This document shows, one piece after another, positions 23,086 to 31,372 of a DNA stretch of 64,000 nucleotides. Position numbers and translations under genes: made by a program. Each line of letters begins with the position of its first letter. The first letter of the stretch is position 1. The stretch covers positions 1-64,000 of the forward strand of contig NZ_VLKK01000007.1 of assembly GCF_007830065.1 (NCBI RefSeq), given 5' to 3'. The notes under the pieces were generated by a model. That model made no database searches. It was not told the origin of the DNA and saw nothing but the letters and a program-made list of their open reading frames with translations. Source of the stretch: Sphingobium wenxiniae. GTDB taxonomy: Bacteria > Pseudomonadota > Alphaproteobacteria > Sphingomonadales > Sphingomonadaceae.

Positions 23086-24255
23086 ATGGCGTTCAAGCAT
23101 GGCATCACCATCACCGAAGTCACCAGCGGCGCGCGATCGCTCGCCGCCGTATCGACCGCCATCATCGGCCTGGTCGCCATCGCCGAAGATGCGGACGCCG
23201 CGACCTTTCCTCTCAACCGGCCCGCGCTGGTCACGGATGTCGAGGCTGCAATCGGCAAGGCGGGCGTGGACGGCACGCTGGCCAAATCGCTGCGCGCCAT
23301 CGCCGATCAGGCGCGGCCGATCATCGTGGTGGTGCGCGTGGCGGAAGGCGAGGACGCGGCGGAAACCGCCAGCAATGTCATCGGCACCACGACGCCGGAA
23401 GGCATGAAGACCGGGATGCAGGCGCTGCTGGCGGCCAAGGCGCAGCTGGGTGTGCAGCCGAAGATCCTCGGAACCCCCGGCCTTGAAACGCAGGCCGTCA
23501 CCACGGCGCTGGCGGTGGTGGCGAAGAAGCTGCGCGGTTTCGTCTATGCCCGCGCCATCGGCGACACGGTGGCGGCCGCCACCGCCTATCGCGCCAATTT
23601 CGCGGCACGCGAACTGATGCTGCTCATGCCCGATTTCCTCGCATGGGATACGGAGGAAGACGCGGCCGTCACCAGCTTTGCCGCCGCGCGCGCCATGGGC
23701 CTGCGCGCCCAGATCGATGAAACGGTGGGGCCGCACAAGACGCTGTCGAACATGGCGGTCGAAGGCGTCGTGGGTCTGACGAAGGATATCCATTGGGATA
23801 TCGAGGATCAGGCGACCGAGGCGGGGCTGCTGAATGCATCGGAAGTGACGGCGCTGATCAGGTCGGACAATGGGTTCCGTTTCTGGGGCAACCGCACCGC
23901 GTCGGACGAGCCGCTGTTCGCCTTCGAAAGCACGGTGCGCGTGGCCCAGCTGATCGCCGACACCGTGGCGGGCGGCATGATGTGGGCGATCGACAAGCCG
24001 CTCACCCCCGGCCTCGCCAAGGACATCGTGGAAACGATCAACGGCTTCTTCCGCGAACTGAAGTCGGCGGGCGTCATCCTGGGCGCGAACGCCTGGTATG
24101 ATGCGGCGAACAACAGCATCGCGAGCCTTCAGGCCGGAAAGCTGCGTATCGATTATGATTTCACGGTGCCGCCGCCGCTCGAAGACCTCGGCTTCTACCA
24201 GCGCATCACGGATCATTATTTCGCGGATTTCGCCAAGCAGCTGGCCGCCGCCTGA
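23086..24255 (+). CDS. FI: tail sheath protein (P2 gpFI family)
   Basis: The 389-residue protein (P2 FI has 396) begins HGITITEVTSGARSLAAVST and contains VIGLVAIAEDADAATFPLN, EDAAVTSFAAARAMGLRAQ and the C-terminal RIDYDFTVPPPLEDLGFYQR, all hallmarks of sheath subunits. It contracts to drive the tube through the envelope. AAGGAG precedes the ATG. Confidence 0.96.
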   Translation: MAFKHGITITEVTSGARSLAAVSTAIIGLVAIAEDADAATFPLNRPALVTDVEAAIGKAGVDGTLAKSLRAIADQARPIIVVVRVAEGEDAAETASNVIGTTTPEGMKTGMQALLAAKAQLGVQPKILGTPGLETQAVTTALAVVAKKLRGFVYARAIGDTVAAATAYRANFAARELMLLMPDFLAWDTEEDAAVTSFAAARAMGLRAQIDETVGPHKTLSNMAVEGVVGLTKDIHWDIEDQATEAGLLNASEVTALIRSDNGFRFWGNRTASDEPLFAFESTVRVAQLIADTVAGGMMWAIDKPLTPGLAKDIVETINGFFRELKSAGVILGANAWYDAANNSIASLQAGKLRIDYDFTVPPPLEDLGFYQRITDHYFADFAKQLAAA

Positions 24256-24294
24256 TCGCTTCCTTTCACCCTCTTTCCGTAAAGGAGAACCGCC

Positions 24295-24810
24295 ATGGGC
24301 ATGCCCCGCGTCCTGATGAACATGCTGCTTTTCAACGAAGGCCTCGCCAATGTCGGCGAGGCCAAGACCATCACGCTGCCGGTCCTGTCCCGCAAGATCG
24401 AGGAATGGGGCGGCGGAGGCCTGGGCGGCGCGCTGCCGATGGACATGGGGCCGGACGGCCTCATGGAGTTGACCCACACCTATGGCGGCCCGATGCGCCA
24501 GATTTTCAGCCAATATGGCATCACCAGGATCAACGGCGTCTATCTGCGTTTTTCCGGCGCCTATCAGCAGCCTGACAGCGATAGCGTCGATAATGTGGAG
24601 GTCATCGTGCGCGGCCTGCACAAGGAAATCGACATGGGCGACCAGGAGCGCGGGGAACCGGGCGAATTCAAGGTCACGTCCGTCCTCTCTTATTACAAGC
24701 TGGACTGGAACGGCGAAACGCTGATCGAAATCGACCGGCTCAACATGATCGAGATCGTCGACGGCGTCGACCGCCTCGCCGCCCAGCGCGCCGCGCTCGG
24801 CATGTTCTGA
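24295..24810 (+). CDS. FII: tail tube protein (P2 gpFII family)
   Basis: The 171-residue product matches P2 FII (172). It begins MGMPRVLMNMLLFNEGLANV and contains ITLPVLSRKIEEWGGGGLGG and RGEPGEFKVTSVLSYYKLDW. It polymerises into the inner tail tube. AAAGGAG is upstream. A hairpin follows its stop. Confidence 0.96.
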   Translation: MGMPRVLMNMLLFNEGLANVGEAKTITLPVLSRKIEEWGGGGLGGALPMDMGPDGLMELTHTYGGPMRQIFSQYGITRINGVYLRFSGAYQQPDSDSVDNVEVIVRGLHKEIDMGDQERGEPGEFKVTSVLSYYKLDWNGETLIEIDRLNMIEIVDGVDRLAAQRAALGMF

Positions 24811-24816
24811 TCCAAT

Positions 24817-24847
24817 GCCGCCCGCTTTTCCGGCGGGCGGCCCATTT
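24817..24847 (+). terminator. terminator-like hairpin after FII
   Basis: GCCGCCCGC (24817-24825), a 7-nt loop, GCGGGCGGC (24833-24841), then CCATTTT. The perfect 9-bp GC-rich stem with a short T-run lies between the tube gene and E. It may partly terminate, giving more sheath and tube transcript than chaperone transcript. Confidence 0.5.
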
Positions 24848-24873
24848 TCCATATTTGAACGGGGAAACCGCCC

Positions 24874-25179
24874 ATGACTGACCAGCCTATTCTTTCCGAA
24901 GTCATCGACCTCGACACGCCCGTGCAGCGCGGGGAAACGCGCATTGCTTTCGTCCAGATGCGTAAACCCGGCGCGGGCGAACTGCGCGGCCTGTCGCTGG
25001 TCGATCTGGGGCAGCTGAAGGTGGATGCGCTGATCAAGATCATTCCCCGCATTTCCATCCCCACCATCAACGAAGCGGAGGCGGCCAATCTGGACCCTGC
25101 CGACCTGCTCGCCTGTGGCGCGGCGATCGGCGGTTTTTTGTTGCAGAAGTCGCAGCGTGCGGTTGTCCTCGATTCGTAG
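24874..25179 (+). CDS. E: tail assembly chaperone E (P2 gpE family)
   Basis: The 101-residue protein contains VQRGETRIAFVQMRKPGAGE, RGLSLVDLGQLKVDALIKI and EAANLDPADLLACGAAIGGF, as in Phage_TAC proteins that coat the tape measure during tail assembly. A slippery TTTTTTG (25134-25140) near its end allows a -1 shift into the E' frame, as in P2. Confidence 0.9.
   Translation: MTDQPILSEVIDLDTPVQRGETRIAFVQMRKPGAGELRGLSLVDLGQLKVDALIKIIPRISIPTINEAEAANLDPADLLACGAAIGGFLLQKSQRAVVLDS
25134..25140 (+). promoter_or_regulatory. -1 ribosomal frameshift site of E/E'
   Basis: T TTT TTG is aligned to the E frame (codons TTT 25135-25137, TTG 25138-25140). After a -1 slip the next codon is GTT at 25140 and the frame stays open through ATG 25188 to the E' stop at 25322, giving a fusion of 149 residues. 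P2 uses the same type of heptamer at this place. Confidence 0.8.
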
Positions 25180-25187
25180 AAGACGCG

Positions 25188-25322
25188 ATGGCGGACGTGG
25201 CGGTCATCTTCCATTGGCCGCCCGCCGCCATGGACGCCATGTCGTTGTCCGAACTGATGGGCTGGCGCGAACAGGCCGCCCGACGATCCCGCCCGCCTGA
25301 CCCGCCCAAGAAAAAACGCTGA
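25188..25322 (+). CDS. E' part of tail assembly chaperone (P2 GpE' family), made by -1 frameshift
   Basis: This frame encodes MADVAVIFHWPPAAMDAMSL, then SELMGWREQAARR and a basic end PPKKKR, the Pfam P2 GpE-type motif (FHWP...L.EL..WRE.A). It is in the -1 frame relative to E with no stop between the slippery site and ATG 25188, so the natural product is E-E'. The 44-residue part from the ATG might also be made alone. Its stop overlaps the tape measure start. Confidence 0.8.
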   Translation: MADVAVIFHWPPAAMDAMSLSELMGWREQAARRSRPPDPPKKKR

Positions 25323-27772
25323 TGGCTGACCGCAATCTTCGCCTGCAATTGATCCTTGAGGGGCTTGACCGCGTGACAGCGCCCCTCAAGTCCATCACCA
25401 ATGCGTCATCGGCCGCGCGCCGTGATCTGGCCGAAACGCAAAAGCAGTTGAAGGCGCTGGATGCGCTTCAGCAGCAGGTCAGCAAATATAAGGCGACGGA
25501 AAGCCGCTATGCCGCTGATACGGCGAAGATGGAGGAAAACCGGCAGAAGCTCGCCGCGCTTCGCAACGAACTGGAAGCGACCGAAAAACCGACGAAAAAG
25601 CTGCGGTCGGAATTTGAGCGCGCCCAGAAGGAGACGGCGCAGCTATCCGCCCGCCTCGATGCCGGCGGCGCGGAATTGCAGCAGCTGTCGGCAAAGCTGG
25701 GCGCGGCGGGAATCGACGTCGCGGATCTGGCGCGGCATGAGGATCGGTTGGCGTCCCAGACCCATGAAGCCAACCAGGCGCTGAAAAAGCAGACGGCCCA
25801 GCTGGATAAAATGGGCAAGGCCAAAGCCAATTCGCAGAAGATGAGCGACATCAGCGCGAAGGCGACCGGCGTCGGCCTCGGCATGATCGGGGCGGGCACC
25901 GCTGCCGGTGTGCCTGTCGTCATGGCGACCAAGCAGGCGATGACGCTGGAAAGCGCCATGGCCGACGTGTCGAAAGTGACCAACATGGTCCCGGCGCAGA
26001 TCGCGCAGATGTCGAATGACTTCATCGACATGAGCGAGAAAATCCCGATGGCCGCCAACGAACTGGCGACCATCGCGGCCGCCGCCGGTGCCGCAGGCGT
26101 CGGCATGGACAAGTTCGGCAAACCGATGCGCGACCAGCGGCGGCAGCTGCTGGAATTCACCAATGACGCCGCCGAGATGGGCGTGGCCTTCGACATGACG
26201 GCGGACATTGCGGGCGAAACCATGGCCAAATGGCGCACGGCCTTCGAACTGCCGCAGGCGGGCGTCCGCGCGCTGGGCGACCGCGTCAATGCGCTGACCA
26301 ACACCTTCGGCGGCAAGGCGGCCAATGTGACCGACATCATCACGCGCATCGGCCCGCTGGGCAAGGTCGCGGGCCTTGCCGCGCCCCAGATCGCGGCGCT
26401 GGGGTCCACGCTCGATTCCATCGGCGTGCCCAGCGAGATCGCCGCCACCGGCATCAAGAACACCATGCTGGCGCTCACCAAGGGCAGCGCGGCGACGAAG
26501 GCGCAGCAGGCATCGTTTCAGGCGCTGGGACTGGAAGCGACGGACGTCGCCAAGCGGATGCAGAAGGATGCCGCGGGCACGATCGTCGATGTCATGGAGC
26601 GGATCGGGAAACTCGATCCCGACAAGCAGGCGGGGCTGATGACCAAATTGTTCGGATCGGAAAGCGTGGCGGCGATCTCACCGATGCTGACCAATCTCGA
26701 CGGGTTGAAGCAGCGCCTTTCCCTGGTCGGCAATGAAAGCGCGGTCGCCGGGTCCATGCACGGCGAATTCCTCAATCGCATCGCCACGACAGAGGGGGCG
26801 ACGGGCCTTGCCACCAATGCGCTATCGGGCCTCAACATCACCATGGGCAATGCGCTGTTGCCCACCGTGGTCAAGGTGTCCGAGGAGGTCCGCACCGCCG
26901 CCAGCGGCCTGCGTAAATGGGCGCAGGAACATCCCGGCATCGCCAAGGCGATCATGATCTTCGTCGGCGCTGGATCGGCGCTGTTGATTTTGCTCGGCGG
27001 CATGGCGCTGGCCTTTGCCGCATTGACGGCCGCCGCCGCGCCGCTGGGCATTGCGCTTGGTCCATTGCTGCTGATCGTCGCGGCCATCGCCGCCGTGGCG
27101 GCCGCCGCCTATATGATCTATGACAATTGGGGCGCGATATCGGCGTGGTTCGGCAATCTTTGGTCCGGTATCAAATCGGTTGTCAGCAGCGCGTTCGATT
27201 TCATCGTCAACGCTTTCCTGAACTTCACGCCACTGGGGCTGCTGATCCGCGCCTTCATGCCTGCGATCAACTGGCTTCGCTCGCTCAACTTCGGAGAGAT
27301 CGGCCGCAATCTCATTCAGGGCCTCATCAATGGTATCACCGGGATGCTGGGGGCGCTGAAAAACACCATCGTCAACGCCGCCAGTTCCGTCGCCAACTGG
27401 TTCAAGTCGAAGCTGGGCATCAAATCGCCCTCCCGCGTATTCATGGGGCTGGGCGGCTTCGTCATGGAGGGACTGGATCAAGGGCTTGCCGCGAACACGT
27501 CCGGTCCATTGTCGCGCATCACCGATCTGTCGGGCCAGATGACCCGCGCGCTTGCGGTGGGCGCTGGCGGCGCGGCCATGGCCGCCGCCGCGCCTGCGGC
27601 GGCGCAGGGACAGGCGGGCGCGGTGGGAGCAGCTGCGCCCGCGCCAGTGACCTATGCGATCAGCATCACCGTGAAGGGGGCGGGCGACGGCGAGGATATA
27701 GCCGAACAGGTTCGCAAGGCGATCGAGGATATCGAGCGGCGCAAGCGCGGTCGCGGCTTTGGCGATTTTTGA
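25322..27772 (+). CDS. T: tail tape measure protein (P2 gpT family)
   Basis: The 816-residue protein (P2 gpT has 815) sets tail length. An N-terminal coiled coil (residues 30-170, with KLAALRNELEATEKPTKKLR) is followed by the conserved tape-measure domain (DMSEKIPMAANELATIAAAA and AGVRALGDRVNALTNTFGGK). Transmembrane-like segments lie near residues 540-605 (AAPLGIALGPLLLIVAAIAA). The C-terminus has the KLGIKSPSRVFMGLGGFVME block. The protein matches P2 in length almost exactly. Confidence 0.96.
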   Translation: MADRNLRLQLILEGLDRVTAPLKSITNASSAARRDLAETQKQLKALDALQQQVSKYKATESRYAADTAKMEENRQKLAALRNELEATEKPTKKLRSEFERAQKETAQLSARLDAGGAELQQLSAKLGAAGIDVADLARHEDRLASQTHEANQALKKQTAQLDKMGKAKANSQKMSDISAKATGVGLGMIGAGTAAGVPVVMATKQAMTLESAMADVSKVTNMVPAQIAQMSNDFIDMSEKIPMAANELATIAAAAGAAGVGMDKFGKPMRDQRRQLLEFTNDAAEMGVAFDMTADIAGETMAKWRTAFELPQAGVRALGDRVNALTNTFGGKAANVTDIITRIGPLGKVAGLAAPQIAALGSTLDSIGVPSEIAATGIKNTMLALTKGSAATKAQQASFQALGLEATDVAKRMQKDAAGTIVDVMERIGKLDPDKQAGLMTKLFGSESVAAISPMLTNLDGLKQRLSLVGNESAVAGSMHGEFLNRIATTEGATGLATNALSGLNITMGNALLPTVVKVSEEVRTAASGLRKWAQEHPGIAKAIMIFVGAGSALLILLGGMALAFAALTAAAAPLGIALGPLLLIVAAIAAVAAAAYMIYDNWGAISAWFGNLWSGIKSVVSSAFDFIVNAFLNFTPLGLLIRAFMPAINWLRSLNFGEIGRNLIQGLINGITGMLGALKNTIVNAASSVANWFKSKLGIKSPSRVFMGLGGFVMEGLDQGLAANTSGPLSRITDLSGQMTRALAVGAGGAAMAAAAPAAAQGQAGAVGAAAPAPVTYAISITVKGAGDGEDIAEQVRKAIEDIERRKRGRGFGDF

Positions 27773-27784
27773 GGAAGGGCCACG

Positions 27785-28195
27785 ATGTATCTTCTAGCGC
27801 TGGGCATGTTCATCTTCGAGATCGGCACGCTCGCCCATGACGATCTGCAGCGCAAGACGGACTGGAAGCATGCGCGTTCCGACCGCGTCGGCGCGATGGC
27901 GGCGACGCAATATGTCGGGCCGGGGGACCAGACCGTCAGCCTTGCCGGATCGGTCTATGCCGAAATCACCGACGGGCGCGTCTCGCTGGCGGAACTGGAG
28001 GAAATGGCCGCGCAGGGCGATGCATGGCCGTTGGTCGACGGCACGGGCCGCGTCTACGGCGACTTCGTCATCACCGCGATCGATGAACGCCATGCCCATC
28101 TGATGGCGGATGGGCGCGCGCGCCGGATCGACTTCGGCATCGATCTGCTGCGCGTGGACGATCCTGCCGCCGCCGGTGGCGCGGCGTTCGCATGA
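27785..28195 (+). CDS. U: tail terminator-type protein (P2 gpU family)
   Basis: The 136-residue product starts MYLLALGMFIFEIGTLAHDD and contains LQRKTDWKHARSDRVGAMAA and QYVGPGDQTVSLAGSVYAEI, which are gpU signatures. It caps the growing tail tube. A good GAGGAAGGG lies upstream. Its end overlaps D by 4 bp. Confidence 0.94.
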   Translation: MYLLALGMFIFEIGTLAHDDLQRKTDWKHARSDRVGAMAATQYVGPGDQTVSLAGSVYAEITDGRVSLAELEEMAAQGDAWPLVDGTGRVYGDFVITAIDERHAHLMADGRARRIDFGIDLLRVDDPAAAGGAAFA

Positions 28196-29199
28196 CCGGC
28201 ATCAACAATTTCGCGGACTGGCGCGTCACGCTGGATGGCAAGGATTTGACCGACCGGCTGCGCCCGCGCCTCATTTCGCTGTCCCTGTCGGAAAAACGCG
28301 GCGACGAAGCCGACGAACTGGATATTGCGCTGCATGACAGCGACGGCCTTCTGGCGATCCCGAAGGAAGGTGCGCTGCTGCGCGTGTCGCTGGGCTGGCG
28401 TCAGGGCCGGGACGTCACCATCGGCCTGGTCGACAAGGGCAGTTTCAAGGTGGACGATGTCACCCATAGCGGCCCGCCCGATGTCATCAGGATTCGGGCG
28501 CGGTCGGCCGACTTCACCAGCGAGATACGCAACCGGCGCGAACAGAGCTGGCATGAAACCACGCTGGGAACCGTGCTGTCGGACGTCGCGGGGCGCAATG
28601 GGCTGACGCCGCGCATCGCGTCCGATCTGGCCGCCGTCGCCGTCCCGTCGATCAGCCAGAGCAGGGAAAGCGACATTGCCTTTCTTCGCCGCCTCGGCCG
28701 CGAGAATGACGCGGTGGCGACAGTCAAGGATGGCCACCTTATTTTCGCGCGGAAGGGTGCGGGCGCGGCAGCCAGCGGCAAGGCGTTGCCCTCGCTCACG
28801 CTCACCCGCCGGAATGGCGACGGCCATTCATGGCAGCGGCAGAAGCGCGACGGGCAGGAGGGCGTGACGGCCAGTTGGCATGACAAGGGCGCGGCGAAGC
28901 GAAAAAGCACGACCGTGGGCAAGAAGGACGGCGCGAAGAAGCTGCGGAAAATCTATGCGGACGAGGATTCGGCCAGGCGCGCCGCCAGCGCCGAAAATGA
29001 CCGGCTGAAACGCGCCCCAGCCACGCTGGACCTGAAACTGGCGCTCGGCCGCCCCGACGCCTATCCCGAAGCCCGCGTCACCGTGGCGGGATTCAAGGAC
29101 GAGATTGACGGGGCGACATGGCTCATCACCGAAGTGACGCACAGCCTGGACAAGGGCGGCGGATATGTCACCGCCCTGAAGATGGAGATTGCGCCCTAG
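28192..29199 (+). CDS. D: late control / baseplate hub protein (P2 gpD family)
   Basis: The 335-residue protein shows gpD features: LISLSLSEKRGDEADELDIA, LLRVSLGWRQGRDVTIGLVD and a LysM-like C-terminal part ending in GGGYVTALKMEIAP. It joins the tail tube to the spike. It is the last rightward late gene and its stop overlaps the end of the opposing moron by 4 bp. Confidence 0.94.
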   Translation: MTGINNFADWRVTLDGKDLTDRLRPRLISLSLSEKRGDEADELDIALHDSDGLLAIPKEGALLRVSLGWRQGRDVTIGLVDKGSFKVDDVTHSGPPDVIRIRARSADFTSEIRNRREQSWHETTLGTVLSDVAGRNGLTPRIASDLAAVAVPSISQSRESDIAFLRRLGRENDAVATVKDGHLIFARKGAGAAASGKALPSLTLTRRNGDGHSWQRQKRDGQEGVTASWHDKGAAKRKSTTVGKKDGAKKLRKIYADEDSARRAASAENDRLKRAPATLDLKLALGRPDAYPEARVTVAGFKDEIDGATWLITEVTHSLDKGGGYVTALKMEIAP

Positions 29200-29867
29200 C
29201 CACCAGCCTTCGTGCAGAACAGCGGACTCGTCGGCCTGTTTTGGCGGCAATAGGTGTTGATACCTTCACGAGCCGGAACCCGCACTTCGATATCGTCGGC
29301 GAACTCCAGCAGTCCTTCCGGCGCGATCTTGCCATACTCGACCAATTTCAATTCCGCTGTCTTCATGCGGAATTCCAGCACCTTTCCGCGCGTCTCCTTC
29401 CCATGACCATCGATCAGCGGCGCGGTAAACCAGAAATTGACGGTTTCGATGGACGCGGGCAAATCGCTGGCTTCATTTTTGATAGCCTGCCCGGCGGCCT
29501 TCAAAACCAGCGCGGCATGTTTGGTCAGATCACCGTCACTCCACATCTGATCGAGATTGACCTTGATGCTGGCATGGCGCGTCGCCAGATATGCCTGCAC
29601 TTCGGCGATCTGGGGATCGGCCGCTCTGACCGTCCCCGCTTCCGGTGCGGGCCGCCTTCCCGCCGAAGCGTTCGCCAGATCGGGTGATGGAGCGGGGATG
29701 ACGATGGCGGTCATCACAAACAAGGCAAATGCAACACCGATGCCTGCCAGCGCCCTCCTGCGCGTCGGCATACCCAGTCTGGGCAGGGGCTTGAACATCG
29801 CGATTACGGACGCACCAAATGCCGCGAGCGATCCCAGCAATGCGACGCCCGCTATTAAATCACGCAT
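29196..29867 (-). CDS. membrane-anchored hypothetical protein (lysogenic conversion candidate)
   Basis: The 223-residue protein has two N-terminal transmembrane helices (about 5-25 and 42-60), then a soluble domain with EVQAYLATRHASIKVNLDQM and ending in a Cys-containing PTSPLFCTKAGG. I recognise no family. It is transcribed against the late genes, towards D, from the repressor side, a place typical of genes expressed in the lysogen. It may act at the cell envelope, for example in superinfection exclusion. Confidence 0.6.
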   Translation of the reverse strand: MRDLIAGVALLGSLAAFGASVIAMFKPLPRLGMPTRRRALAGIGVAFALFVMTAIVIPAPSPDLANASAGRRPAPEAGTVRAADPQIAEVQAYLATRHASIKVNLDQMWSDGDLTKHAALVLKAAGQAIKNEASDLPASIETVNFWFTAPLIDGHGKETRGKVLEFRMKTAELKLVEYGKIAPEGLLEFADDIEVRVPAREGINTYCRQNRPTSPLFCTKAGG

Positions 29868-29932
29868 AATTCACCCCTCTCTATGGCCACGACGCAAATA
29901 GCCCAACCGGAGGCGGCAATGTCCATCGATTC

Positions 29933-29968
29933 GTTTGCGTAATGTTCATAATTTTGCGTCAACGCAAA
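29933..29968. promoter_or_regulatory. TTTGCGT repeats upstream of the membrane moron
   Basis: A near-palindrome TTTGCGT-CA-ACGCAAA occupies 29953-29968, and another TTTGCGT copy lies about 20 bp to the left. On the minus strand TTGACG (29957-29962) overlaps it, a possible -35 for the membrane moron starting at 29867. The stretch between the moron and the repressor (29868-30068) holds no other recognisable element. Confidence 0.35.
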
Positions 29969-30068
29969 CGGAACGAATAGAGAACAACGGAGATTAGGAT
30001 ATTGCAAAACTTCAGAAAATCGCCCGGCTGCGCCTTTGCCTGTGCGCGATGCTCGATCCGCTGCGCGA

Positions 30069-30560
30069 CTATCGCAGCTGTGCGGGACGAGCTTTTCCAC
30101 GAGATCGCGGCACTTTCCGAGCAACAGGAGCGCCGGAATTGTCCAACGCGGGCGCGGCGAATCCTATCGCTGCGAAGCCAGATGGCAGCCGCTCAGCAAG
30201 AATTTGCGCGGCTTCTTCCCGTGTCGCTTCAGCGGGCACCAGCGCCAGCAGGCTTTGGAACATTTCAGCCAAATCTGCTGCACTAGGTAGGATAACTGGA
30301 AGAGATATCGTTTGGGACGTCCTGCGCGGGGCGTCAGCGACTTCCTCATCATGTTGATTGCCGCGAAGCCATTCAATGTCGACGCCAAGCGCTGTGGCAA
30401 TATCCGGCAGAAACCTCGACCGAAGCGTTCTCCCCAATAGGATTTGGCTGATCGCGCCTTGCGTGCAACCGACCGCTGCAGCCAACGCCTGTTGGTCTAA
30501 CTGGCGGTCGGCCATCGCTTTGCGGAGTCGGGATGCCAAAGTGTTCATTGAAACTGACAT
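30069..30560 (-). CDS. CI-like lysogeny repressor (HTH_3), without peptidase domain
   Basis: The 163-residue protein has an N-terminal XRE-type helix-turn-helix, LASRLRKAMADRQLDQQALA then AVGCTQGAISQILLGRTLRS, followed by a linker and a C-terminal region (PSAADLAEMFQSLLALVPAE) that has none of the S24/LexA serine-lysine autocleavage features. Induction would therefore not be by RecA-driven self-cleavage, as is also true of P2 C. ATG 30560 is the likely start (30548 also in frame). It diverges from the Cro-like gene. Confidence 0.8.
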   Translation of the reverse strand: MSVSMNTLASRLRKAMADRQLDQQALAAAVGCTQGAISQILLGRTLRSRFLPDIATALGVDIEWLRGNQHDEEVADAPRRTSQTISLPVILPSAADLAEMFQSLLALVPAEATREEAAQILAERLPSGFAAIGFAAPALDNSGAPVARKVPRSRGKARPAQLR

Positions 30561-30582
30561 AGCCAAAAAATATTAGCTGCCT

Positions 30583-30622
30583 CATATAGATTGCTATTGC
30601 ATGGATAATAGATAGCTATTAT
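30583..30622. promoter_or_regulatory. paired operators in the repressor/Cro switch
   Basis: ATAATAG-ATAG-CTATTAT (30605-30622) has perfect 7-bp arms. A second site, CATATAG-ATTG-CTATTGC (30583-30600), shares the ATAG-N4-CTAT core. Their centres are 22 bp apart, two helical turns, in the 71-bp gap between the divergent HTH genes. A weaker third match is at 30570-30587. These are the likely binding sites of the repressor and/or Cro-like protein. Confidence 0.65.
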
Positions 30623-30631
30623 TCCGGCCTC

Positions 30632-30985
30632 ATGTTCGACGCAAACCACAACCCCGGATGGCAAATCGAAGCGCACGAAGCGTTCGCGGAAGCCTTGCGT
30701 ATCGCGGGAGGGCAGGGACCGCTCGCCAAGATATGTCCCTGCACACAGGGTAATATTTCGCAGCTTGTGCGCCGTGGCTCGCTGCTCCCCAGCCGCTTCG
30801 TCCTGAATGTTGAGGCGGGCACTGGCGTGTCGCGCCACCGCCTTCGTCCTGACATCTATCCCGATCCTTCCCCGATCAGTTTCGGCGGCTCGTGCAATGC
30901 GCCGGCCACGCCCTTTCTAGACCCGTCATCCCTGCCTGTCCGGTTCAATCCGCAGGCCAGTTTGAACCGAAAGGACCATGCCTGA
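30632..30985 (+). CDS. Cro/YdaS-like regulator
   Basis: The 117-residue protein contains EALRIAGGQGPLAKICPCTQ, then GNISQLVRRG and RFVLNVEAGTGVSRHRLRPD, the YdaS/Cro pattern that ends in RxxLRPDIYP. It is the first gene of the early rightward operon and directly faces the repressor, so it probably turns the repressor off during lytic growth. The C-terminal 45 residues are not conserved in the family. Confidence 0.75.
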   Translation: MFDANHNPGWQIEAHEAFAEALRIAGGQGPLAKICPCTQGNISQLVRRGSLLPSRFVLNVEAGTGVSRHRLRPDIYPDPSPISFGGSCNAPATPFLDPSSLPVRFNPQASLNRKDHA

Positions 30986-31202
30986 GATGGCCAGCCCTCT
31001 TGAAATCATCGCGCGGCGCGAAGCCGAACTGGACGACCTCTCACGGGCGCGCAGCCTGTCATCGGCAGAGGTAGCGGAGGCTGAACGCCTCAAGGCCCGC
31101 AAGCGCGTCGTTTTGCTGCGGCTCCCCCGTCAGATCGCAGCGACCGAACGCAAGCTGGAGCGCCTGCGCAGCATTTATGCCGACGCGCAGGTGGCAGCAT
31201 GA
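30978..31202 (+). CDS. small coiled-coil early protein
   Basis: The 74-residue product is almost wholly alpha-helical and charged (REAELDDLSRARSLSSAEVA, then ATERKLERLRSIYADAQ), a probable dimeric coiled coil. It overlaps both neighbours by a few bases. No known family; its role in early phage growth is unknown. Confidence 0.6.
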   Translation: MPEMASPLEIIARREAELDDLSRARSLSSAEVAEAERLKARKRVVLLRLPRQIAATERKLERLRSIYADAQVAA

Positions 31203-31372
31203 AGAGCGCCCATCACCCTCGGCAGCTGCGCCCATATCAGCGCGAATGGCTGGAACAGGTCGACGCCAACGACAGTCGGATTCCCCAGCCCTATCGCTGG
31301 CATCATCATGTCATCTTCATCGCCTCCACGCTCATGCTGCTCTGGCTCGCGCTTGGAGCGCTGCCGGGATGA
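31199..31372 (+). CDS. small single-pass membrane protein
   Basis: A 57-residue frame from ATG 31199 overlaps the preceding stop by 4 bp and the following ATG by 4 bp (31369). It has a polar N-terminus (HHPRQLRPYQREWLEQVDAN) and a C-terminal hydrophobic helix (HHVIFIASTLMLLWLALGAL). The seamless ATGA junctions on both sides support it although it is short. Function unknown. Confidence 0.55.
   Translation: MKSAHHPRQLRPYQREWLEQVDANDSRIPQPYRWHHHVIFIASTLMLLWLALGALPG

Noticed and set aside
23071..24852. 593-residue minus-strand open frame opposite tail sheath and tube
   Set aside because: It spans two clearly recognised genes and their gap on the other strand and has no protein-like pattern.
29855..30124. 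89-residue minus-strand frame between the membrane moron and repressor
   Set aside because: It overlaps both real genes, has no ribosome site and shows no protein-like pattern.
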